Source: Ruminococcus sp. (GTDB lineage Bacteria; Bacillota; Clostridia; Oscillospirales; Acutalibacteraceae). From it: a DNA stretch of 21,028 bases. Below are positions 1 through 5,590 of the stretch, one piece after another. Made by a program: the position numbers and the translations under genes. Numbering within the stretch: the first letter of the stretch is position 1; the number at the start of each line of letters is the position of its first letter. The notes beneath the pieces were generated by a model. It had not been told where the DNA came from and made no database searches. It saw nothing but the letters and a program-made list of their open reading frames with translations. The stretch lies in NCBI GenBank assembly GCA_004558485.1, contig SFCS01000019.1, forward strand, positions 1-21,028. Reading direction: 5' to 3'.

Positions 1-61
1 TTTTTTCGCTCGCTCTCACGGGCTCTCCCAAACTGCGCCGCCGCCAAAAGACAGCTTTGTT

Positions 62-90
62 ATAATACCACCCGTTTTTTCGTTTGTCAA
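62..90 (-). promoter_or_regulatory. Sigma-A-type promoter reading out of the left edge
   Basis: On the minus strand a perfect TTGACA (85-90) is followed by a 17-base spacer and TATTAT (62-67). Transcription would begin near position 55 and run leftward into a gene outside the window. The lone phosphoesterase gene ends upstream of it at 165, so the next leftward gene appears to have its own promoter. Confidence 0.7.
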
Positions 91-164
91 CAGGTTTTTT
101 GGGGTTTTTCAAAAAAGTTTTCAGCGTGGTAGAACGGCAAAAAGCGAGGCACAACATATGGTAT

Positions 165-626
165 TCACAGCCGCATATGCTGCAGAAGGACGCCGCGGTC
201 GGTGATGTCCAAAAGCCCATACCGCCCGTCGCGCAGCGCACCGGGGTTGAAAAACCGGCGGCCGTCCTCATAGCTTTCAAAGGGCGTATGCGTATGCCCG
301 AAAAGAACGATGTCCGCCTTTTGCTCCTCGGCGGCATCCCGCAGCGTCACAAGGCTGCTTTTTACATGGTACAGATGCCCGTGCGTCATCAAAATGCGGC
401 AGCCGCCGCAGTTTTCCAGCCGTACATACGGCAGCGCACACAGCATGTCGCAGTTCCCGCGCACGGCAAAAAACGCCGCCGTCGGCAGCAGGGCGGGGAC
501 AGTCTCCGCCTCACGCGCGCCGTCGCCGAGATGAAACACCGCCGCCGCGGACGGATGCCGCAAAAGCGCCTCGCGCAGACGGGCACTGTCGCCGTGGGAG
601 TCGGAGAAGATCAAAGCCTGCATCAT
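165..626 (-). CDS. YfcE/MJ0936-type metallophosphoesterase
   Basis: The protein is 153 residues, the usual size for the small calcineurin-like phosphoesterases of the YfcE/MJ0936 family, which hydrolyse phosphodiester bonds with two bound metal ions in the cytoplasm. All metal-binding motifs are visible in order: DSHG (9-12), HLGDG (32-36), GNCD (57-60), THGH (81-84) and GHTH (110-113), then FNPGAL (126-131). The reading frame stays open far upstream, but AGGTGG lies just before two adjacent ATG codons at 626 and 623, which sets the start. Either ATG could be used; spacing slightly favours 623. The gene stands alone, divergent from the small-protein operon at 693. The natural substrate cannot be read from the sequence. 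Confidence 0.9.
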   Translation of the reverse strand: MMQALIFSDSHGDSARLREALLRHPSAAAVFHLGDGAREAETVPALLPTAAFFAVRGNCDMLCALPYVRLENCGGCRILMTHGHLYHVKSSLVTLRDAAEEQKADIVLFGHTHTPFESYEDGRRFFNPGALRDGRYGLLDITDRGVLLQHMRL

Positions 627-637
627 AAACCACCTAC

Positions 638-655
638 TATATACATAATTATATA
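638..655. promoter_or_regulatory. AT-rich divergent promoter region
   Basis: The 66 bases between the phosphoesterase and the small-protein operon contain an 18-base stretch made almost only of A and T. It includes a minus-strand TATAAT (648-653) suited to the phosphoesterase gene. No good -35 box is visible at the right spacing in either direction, so this is a tentative call based on base composition and position. Confidence 0.35.
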
Positions 656-692
656 CGCGGGTTACCGCAATTACAGAGAAGGGATGATCCGT

Positions 693-953
693 ATGGGAGA
701 AAACACATTGACACCGCAGCAGATGGAGGCACTTTTGGCATTCGCCGCCAAAAAGCTCGGGGTATCGCAGGAGCAGCTTGCCCGCACGCTGCAAAGCGGC
801 AGAGTCGGGGAGCTGGGATTGTCCGAGGAGAATGAGAAACGGCTGTCGACGCTGCTCGGCAACCGGCAGGCGGTGAACGATCTTTTGGAGTCGCCGCAGG
901 CCAAAGAGCTGCTGCGACGCGCGGCGGAGGGACAAAGCCATGGACGTGGGTGA
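693..953 (+). CDS. Small helical protein, uncharacterised (86 aa)
   Basis: First gene of a three-gene operon. The open frame extends upstream, but AGAAGGG (677-683) sits nine bases before the ATG at 693, whereas the ATG at 684 directly abuts it and is a poor start. The product is soluble and predicted all-helical, without a signal peptide or membrane segment. It carries a pattern like a small helical hairpin domain: a helix at about 7-35 (LTPQQMEALL..), a Gly/Leu turn, and helices at about 45-80 ending SPQAKELLRR. No catalytic motif is visible. Its end overlaps the next gene by 14 bases, which implies translational coupling and a stable stoichiometry with that product. I recall similar short proteins beside the same neighbours in clostridial genomes but cannot name a family. 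Confidence 0.8.
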   Translation: MGENTLTPQQMEALLAFAAKKLGVSQEQLARTLQSGRVGELGLSEENEKRLSTLLGNRQAVNDLLESPQAKELLRRAAEGQSHGRG

Positions 954-1302
954 AAAGCTGCAATCCATCCTGTCCTCGCCCGACGGCATGGAAAAGCTGC
1001 AGGAAGCGGCAAAGCAGCTGCAGGGGGCGCTCGGTGAGGGCGGCGATCTTTCCGGGATTTTGCAGGCGTTTGCGGGCAGCCTTCCCACCGTTCCGGAGAA
1101 AAAGGGCAGCATGGATCTGTCGCTTTTGACCAAGGCGGCGCCGTTTTTGCAGGAAATGCAAAAGGAGGACGACAGCACAAAGCTCTTGCGCGCGCTGCGC
1201 CCGTATATGCACGGGGAGCGGCAAAAGCGGCTGGACGAGGCGATCGAAATTCTCAAATGGCTGCGGCTTGCGACCATGCTCAAGGAGCAGGGGGTGCTGT
1301 GA
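940..1302 (+). CDS. Small helical protein, uncharacterised (120 aa)
   Basis: The start ATG at 940 lies inside the end of the previous gene, preceded by GGAGGG within that gene. The product is soluble and appears to have two helical parts: an N-terminal part (about 1-48, with SPDGMEKLQEAAKQLQ) and a C-terminal part (about 57-115) with a charged EDD followed by LLRALRPYMHGERQKRLDEA and a helix ending in KEQGVL. The linker at 49-58 is Pro/Lys-rich. No enzyme motif is seen. The N-terminal helix shares the 'SP..x(K/E)xL' style of the first gene's C-terminus, so the two may be distantly related or may bind each other. The stop codon directly touches the ATG of the third gene. Function unknown. Confidence 0.8.
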   Translation: MDVGEKLQSILSSPDGMEKLQEAAKQLQGALGEGGDLSGILQAFAGSLPTVPEKKGSMDLSLLTKAAPFLQEMQKEDDSTKLLRALRPYMHGERQKRLDEAIEILKWLRLATMLKEQGVL

Positions 1303-1533
1303 ATGGAGGATACCGTCGCCATGCAGCGCGAGGCGGAGCAGCGCGTCAGGCGGATGCATGAGCAGCTGCAGGCGCTTGCGGGTGCACCCACCTTCGGCGC
1401 GCCGCCCGCAAAGGAACCGGAAAAGCCGGCAAAGGGGAAAAGCGATCTTTTGCCGCTGCTGCTTTTTCTGTGGCTTTTGCAGGACGGCGGGGAGCACGCA
1501 CTGCTCATTTTGCTGGCATATCTGCTGTTCTGA
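1303..1533 (+). CDS. Small membrane-associated protein, uncharacterised (76 aa)
   Basis: The ATG follows the preceding TGA with no gap; AAGGAG (1281-1286) and the coupled stop/start explain its translation. Residues 1-26 form a charged amphipathic helix, 27-48 are a Pro/Ala/Lys linker, and 49-60 and 65-76 are two very short hydrophobic stretches separated by DGGE. The C-terminus is entirely Leu/Ile/Phe. The hydrophobic segments are too short for ordinary membrane-spanning helices but could form a re-entrant hairpin or an oligomeric membrane plug. This suggests the operon product docks at a membrane, possibly the forespore or cell membrane, but that is a guess. The stop codon is part of the downstream terminator stem. 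Confidence 0.75.
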   Translation: MEDTVAMQREAEQRVRRMHEQLQALAGAPTFGAPPAKEPEKPAKGKSDLLPLLLFLWLLQDGGEHALLILLAYLLF

Positions 1534-1564
1534 AAAGCGGACGCCGTTTGGCGTCCGCTTTTCA
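1531..1564. terminator. Bidirectional terminator between convergent operons
   Basis: A perfect 15-bp stem (1531-1545 with 1550-1564) closes on a GTTT loop. Its inner part reads AAAAGCGGACGCC on one side and the complement on the other, giving a T-run on either strand. It serves the small-protein operon on plus and isocitrate dehydrogenase on minus. The TGA of the 76-residue protein forms the base of the stem. Confidence 0.9.
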
Positions 1565-1577
1565 GCTCCGACAGTTT

Positions 1578-2777
1578 TTACGATAATCTTTCCGCAATAG
1601 CGTCGAGAAACTCCATCGAATTCACCGCGCGCTTTTCGGGCAGGGTGGACAGGAGATAGAGATCCTTGGTCATGACACCGCTCTCGATAGTGTCGATCGT
1701 CGCCCTTTCCAGGCGGTCGGCAAACGCCGAAAGCTCCGGCAGCGCGTCCAGCTCGGCGCGCTTGCGCAGCGCACCGCTCCAGGCGAAGATGGTCGCCACC
1801 GAGTTGGTGGAGGTCTCCTCGCCCTTCAGGTGACGGTAGTAGTGGCGAGTGACGGTGCCGTGCGCCGCCTCATACTCATACTTGCCGTCCGGCGAGACCA
1901 GCACGCTTGTCATCATTGCCAGCGAGCCGAACGCCGTCGCGACCATGTCGCTCATAACATCGCCGTCATAGTTCTTGCACGCCCAGATGAACCCGCCCTC
2001 CGAGCGCACCACGCGGGCGACCGCGTCGTCGATCAGGGTATAGAAATAGGTGATGCCCGCCTTTTCGAATGCATCCTTATATTCATTTTCATAGATCTCG
2101 GCGAAAATGTCCTTGAACAGATGGTCATAGGTCTTGGAGATGGTGTCCTTGGTGGAGAACCACAGATCCTGCTTGCAGGACAGCGCATAGTTGAAGCAGG
2201 CGTGCGCAAAGGCGGAGATGGACGCATCGGTGTTGTGCATCCCCATGGCGACGCCGTCGCCGTCATAGGCATGGATAAGCTGTCGTGTTTCGTTGCCGTC
2301 ACGGTCGGTGACGACAAGCTCCGCCTTGCCGCCCGCGGGCACGCGCGCCTCGACATTGCGATAGATGTCGCCGTAGGCATGACGCGCCAAAACGATCGGC
2401 TTTTTCCAGGTGGATACGGTCGGCGTGATGCCGTTCACCACCACCGGTGCGCGGAACACCGTGCCGTCGAGCACCGCACGGATCGTGCCGTTGGGGCTTT
2501 TCCACATTTCGTGCAGGTGGTATTCCTCCACGCGCTGCGCATTCGGGGTGATGGTAGCGCATTTCACACCGACGCCGTATTTCTTGATGGCGTTGGCGGC
2601 ATCGACCGTCACGGCATCCCGCGTTTCGTCGCGATAGGGCAGCCCCAGGTCATAGTATTCGCTTTTGAGATCCACGAACGGCAAAATGAGCTTATCCTTG
2701 ATGGCTTGCCACAGGATGCGGGTCATTTCGTCGCCGTCCATCTCGACGAGCGGCGTTTTCATTTGAATTTTCTGCAT
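1578..2777 (-). CDS. icd: NADP-dependent isocitrate dehydrogenase, eukaryote-like dimeric type
   Basis: The product (399 residues) oxidatively decarboxylates isocitrate to 2-oxoglutarate and makes NADPH in the cytoplasm. Recognisable elements are the substrate phosphorylation-loop region KSPNGTIR (93-100), R109, RHAYGDIYR (132-140), the metal-binding aspartates in LIDD (248-251) and NYDGDVMSD (269-277), and the NADP-binding AAHGTVTRH (304-311) with STNS (323-326). The Arg-His after HGTVT is typical of NADP rather than NAD use. Length and motif order match the homodimeric type II enzymes. AGGAGG (2786-2791) lies eight bases before the ATG. The gene follows the peptide-binding lipoprotein by 22 bases and probably shares its transcript. 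No citrate synthase or aconitase is in the window; a role in glutamate supply is likely. Confidence 0.96.
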   Translation of the reverse strand: MQKIQMKTPLVEMDGDEMTRILWQAIKDKLILPFVDLKSEYYDLGLPYRDETRDAVTVDAANAIKKYGVGVKCATITPNAQRVEEYHLHEMWKSPNGTIRAVLDGTVFRAPVVVNGITPTVSTWKKPIVLARHAYGDIYRNVEARVPAGGKAELVVTDRDGNETRQLIHAYDGDGVAMGMHNTDASISAFAHACFNYALSCKQDLWFSTKDTISKTYDHLFKDIFAEIYENEYKDAFEKAGITYFYTLIDDAVARVVRSEGGFIWACKNYDGDVMSDMVATAFGSLAMMTSVLVSPDGKYEYEAAHGTVTRHYYRHLKGEETSTNSVATIFAWSGALRKRAELDALPELSAFADRLERATIDTIESGVMTKDLYLLSTLPEKRAVNSMEFLDAIAERLS

Positions 2778-2799
2778 ATTTCAAACCTCCTAAAATAAA

Positions 2800-4413
2800 C
2801 TATTTCTTCCTGTCCGCCGTTTTGAAGGACAGAAGCGCGCCGAACGCGCCGCCGTTGAAGGGGCGCACGGTGATGCCGGTGTCCTCGGCGCGCACGCCGT
2901 AGCAGCGGGTGACATAGGCAAGCGGAAGCGCGGGAGCGGCGTCATACAAAAGCTGTTCGAGCGTCGTCACCGCCGCCGCACTGTCGGTCGCCCTGTCATA
3001 GGCGGCATCGAAGGCGGCACTCTCAAACCGCGCATAGTTTTGCGTGTTGCCGCTCTTGAAGGCGACGAGATTTTCGAGCGCGGTCAGCCCCGCGGCAGTC
3101 ACATCGCAGATGGCGAGCTGATACCGCCCGGCGCGCACGCGCTTTTGCACCTCCTCCGCCGCCGCAAGCTCCAGCGAGCAATAGATCGACAGGTTTTTTG
3201 CCAGCGACTGCACAATATACCGCGCGAGATTGGCACTGTCGGTATCGTCGGGCGCGAGCAGCGTCAGCGACGGGGTGCGGGTGCGCTCCAGCGCTGTCAA
3301 GCCGTCGGCAAGCGCCTTTTGCGCTTTCGGCACATCGGTCTTCAGCGGACAGGCGGTTGCAGGCGCTGTGTATGCCTTGCCGCCCGCCGTTGCCGCGGGG
3401 GCCGTGTATCCGATCGCCGCCGTGCAGCCCGCGCCGACGCCCGCTTTGAGCGTTTCCCATTCGACGGCATCCCGCACGGCGCGGCGCACGTCGACATTGG
3501 CGAGCACCTCGTCGGCGGTGTTGAGATACAAAAACCGCACCGTGTCCCGCAGCTCCACCAACCGCACGCCGTTTTCCTCGGCGGTGTCCTGCTCGGCGGC
3601 AGGCACCTCGGCGGCGTCGATATACGCCCGCCGCAAAAGATCATAGTTCTCTGCGGTGTCGGTGGAGATGCGGTATTTCACCGAGGCGGGCAGCACCGCG
3701 GCTGCCGCATGGTAGTTTTCATTTTTGCGCAGGGTGACGGCGGTGTCGTGCTCCCAGCCGGAGACGCGAAAAGCGCCGTTTGTCAGGATATACCGCGTTT
3801 CCAGCCCATAGCGTCCCGCGGTGTAGGCGAAAAATTCGCGGTTGCAGGGCATGAACGCGGGGGAGGCAAGCCGTCTCGTGAACCCGTCATCGGGCGCATC
3901 GAGGCGAAACACCAGCGTTTTTTCGTCGAGCGCCTCCACACCGAGCGTGGTCGAGGACGCCTCCCCCGCCAACACGGCGGCGGCGTTCCGGATGCCGGAA
4001 AGCTGCGCCGTGTAGGGAGAGCGGGTCGTGGGGTCGGCGGTGCGGCGCACGGCAAACACAAAATCGTCCGCCGTCACCATCACGGGATCTTCAAACCCCG
4101 TTTTTTCGCCCCGCACGGAAACGGTGCTCCAATAGCTCTCTTTCAATATAAAGGTATAGGTGCAGCCGTCCGCCGACACCGTCCAGTCCGCAGCGGCAGG
4201 AATCGCCCTTCCATCCTCGTCGAGGGCGGTCAGCCCTTCAAAGACCGCGCTGATGACGGCAAGGGACGCCGTATCGGAGACCGCCTGCGGATCGATCTGC
4301 TTCGGCTCGGCGGACAGGACAAAGCCAAAGCTCTCGCCGCCCGCCTTTTTGCCGCAGCCGGCAAACGAAAACAGCAAAGCGGCACAAAGCAGCAGCGCTC
4401 CCAACCGTTTCAT
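2800..4413 (-). CDS. Peptide/nickel-type ABC transporter substrate-binding lipoprotein (SBP family 5)
   Basis: This 537-residue protein begins with a lipoprotein signal peptide: basic MKR, a hydrophobic core and the lipobox FAGC, giving a lipidated Cys20. The mature start matches OppA/DppA-like binding proteins: ..SAEPKQIDPQ (34-43), then VFEGL with a following D-x-D-G, and a segment with DGCTYTF. The C-terminal NYARFESAAFDAAYDRA also fits the family. It would capture oligopeptides or a similar ligand at the outer face of the membrane. AAAGGAGG (4420-4427) lies six bases before the ATG. It has no permease or ATPase genes beside it, so it either serves a transporter encoded elsewhere or has a sensing role. 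The 'G-W-x-x-D-Y-P-D-P'-like segment common in the family is not apparent, so ligand preference is unclear. Confidence 0.88.
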   Translation of the reverse strand: MKRLGALLLCAALLFSFAGCGKKAGGESFGFVLSAEPKQIDPQAVSDTASLAVISAVFEGLTALDEDGRAIPAAADWTVSADGCTYTFILKESYWSTVSVRGEKTGFEDPVMVTADDFVFAVRRTADPTTRSPYTAQLSGIRNAAAVLAGEASSTTLGVEALDEKTLVFRLDAPDDGFTRRLASPAFMPCNREFFAYTAGRYGLETRYILTNGAFRVSGWEHDTAVTLRKNENYHAAAAVLPASVKYRISTDTAENYDLLRRAYIDAAEVPAAEQDTAEENGVRLVELRDTVRFLYLNTADEVLANVDVRRAVRDAVEWETLKAGVGAGCTAAIGYTAPAATAGGKAYTAPATACPLKTDVPKAQKALADGLTALERTRTPSLTLLAPDDTDSANLARYIVQSLAKNLSIYCSLELAAAEEVQKRVRAGRYQLAICDVTAAGLTALENLVAFKSGNTQNYARFESAAFDAAYDRATDSAAAVTTLEQLLYDAAPALPLAYVTRCYGVRAEDTGITVRPFNGGAFGALLSFKTADRKK

Positions 4414-4440
4414 GGCGTGCCTCCTTTCGATAAAAAGCAG

Positions 4441-4471
4441 AAACCGCGCCGCACGACACGCGCGGCGCGGT
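4441..4471 (-). terminator. Terminator after the S1-domain gene
   Basis: CCGCGCCGC (4444-4452) pairs perfectly with GCGGCGCGG (4462-4470), and A4443/T4471 extends the stem. On the minus strand the hairpin is followed by TTTCTGCTTTTT. It begins seven bases after the S1-protein stop and ends about 15 bases before the ribosome-binding site of the lipoprotein gene. That leaves no room for a separate promoter, so partial read-through probably feeds the lipoprotein-icd pair. Confidence 0.75.
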
Positions 4472-4476
4472 GGGGA

Positions 4477-5457
4477 TCAACCCCAGTATACCAAATTTTC
4501 ATCGGTTTGACAAGTATTCTCGCTGATTTTTTCAAAAACACTTTCCACCAGCTTGCGGCTGTCGGCGGGAGAATAGACCCAGCGGTCAAGGTGTCCTGCT
4601 CTAATAAAATAGTGCGGCGGGGCGGGCGTTCTTTGCGGCGTGGCGATGTCGATGACGATGAGCTTAATTTTCATCTTCTCCGGCAGGATGCTTTTTATGT
4701 ATACGCTGACGCACTGTCCTACCTGCAGCTCCTGCCGCGGCTCGGCAAGGCCCGCGAGGTTGGGGGACAGCTCGATGAACACCCCATAGCTCTCCACCGA
4801 CCGCACGATGCCGGTCACGGTCTCGCCCTGCGCAAAGCGGGCGACATTTTCCTCCCATGTGCCGAGCAGCTCCCGCTGCGAAAGGCAGATGCGTCCGTCC
4901 TCCATCGAGGACACCACCGCCAAAATATCCTGCCCCACCTGCAGGCGGTCGCGCGGATGGGAGATGCGGCTCACCGACATGCCCGCGATCGGCATGAGCG
5001 CCGTCAGTCCGCAGCCGATGTCGCAAAAAGCGCCGAAGCTCTCAAGCCGCGTCACCCGTGCGGAAAGGATGTCGCCGGTGTGCAGCGTGCGGCGATAGTG
5101 CGCACGGCAGCGCTCCTGTGCGTCGCGGCGGGACAGAACGGCACGCAGGCTGCCGTCCTCTGTATGCTCAAAGCCGGAGACCGTGAACGCGACCGGTTTT
5201 CCGACGCGGGAAATGAGCGCGATGTCGCGCGTCGTGCCCTCGGCGATGCCAAGAGCGCCCTCCTCGTGCGGGATGACGCCCTCCATGCAGGGCAGTGTCA
5301 CATGCAGGTCGTGCGCCGCGTCGCAAAGGCTCACCGGCGCCTCCAGCACGCACCCCTCCAGGGCGGCAGCGGCAAGCGCCTCATAGCTTGCGATGGCGGC
5401 GGCGTTTTCCGCCGTGTCAATCCGCCTGCCCTCCGGCAAAAATGTGGTGTTTTCCAT
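4477..5457 (-). CDS. S1-domain RNA-binding protein
   Basis: From the ATG at 5457 the product is 326 residues. The frame continues to 5523, but AAGGAAGGA about nine bases before 5457 marks that start. Two clear S1 (OB-fold) domains are present: about 125-195, beginning HTGDILSARVTRLESFGAFCDI and ending DGRICLSQREL, and about 207-270, beginning GETVTGIVRSVESYGVFIEL. Residues 30-115 look like a third, degenerate copy ending LRAVLSRRDA. The C-terminus (280-326) has RAGHLDRWVYSP and no repeat. Proteins of this kind resemble ribosomal protein S1 of low-GC bacteria and bind RNA in the cytoplasm; whether this one associates with the 30S subunit or regulates specific transcripts is unknown. It is divergent from the YfhO gene. 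Confidence 0.85.
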   Translation of the reverse strand: MENTTFLPEGRRIDTAENAAAIASYEALAAAALEGCVLEAPVSLCDAAHDLHVTLPCMEGVIPHEEGALGIAEGTTRDIALISRVGKPVAFTVSGFEHTEDGSLRAVLSRRDAQERCRAHYRRTLHTGDILSARVTRLESFGAFCDIGCGLTALMPIAGMSVSRISHPRDRLQVGQDILAVVSSMEDGRICLSQRELLGTWEENVARFAQGETVTGIVRSVESYGVFIELSPNLAGLAEPRQELQVGQCVSVYIKSILPEKMKIKLIVIDIATPQRTPAPPHYFIRAGHLDRWVYSPADSRKLVESVFEKISENTCQTDENLVYWG

Positions 5458-5531
5458 TTTCTCGCATCCTTCCTTTTGGTGTCTATGGCATGTATATGTC
5501 GCCGACGCCGCAAAGATACGCAAAAAGAGAT

Positions 5532-5560
5532 TTTACATTTCGGGAAAAGTATGGTATCAT
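5532..5560 (+). promoter_or_regulatory. Promoter of the YfhO-family gene
   Basis: TTTACA (5532-5537), a 17-base spacer and TATCAT (5555-5560), with a TGG extended -10 element at 5552-5554. A start near 5567 gives a leader of about 24 bases that includes GGAGG (5580-5584), six bases before the ATG at 5591. Confidence 0.75.
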
Positions 5561-5590
5561 GATCTTATCTGTTTGGAACGGAGGAACGAA

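Noticed and set aside
3040..5562. Open frame of 840 codons on plus, antisense to the lipoprotein and S1-domain genes
   Set aside because: It covers two well-supported minus-strand genes plus their terminator, is Arg/His/Gln-rich, and shows no recognisable domain.
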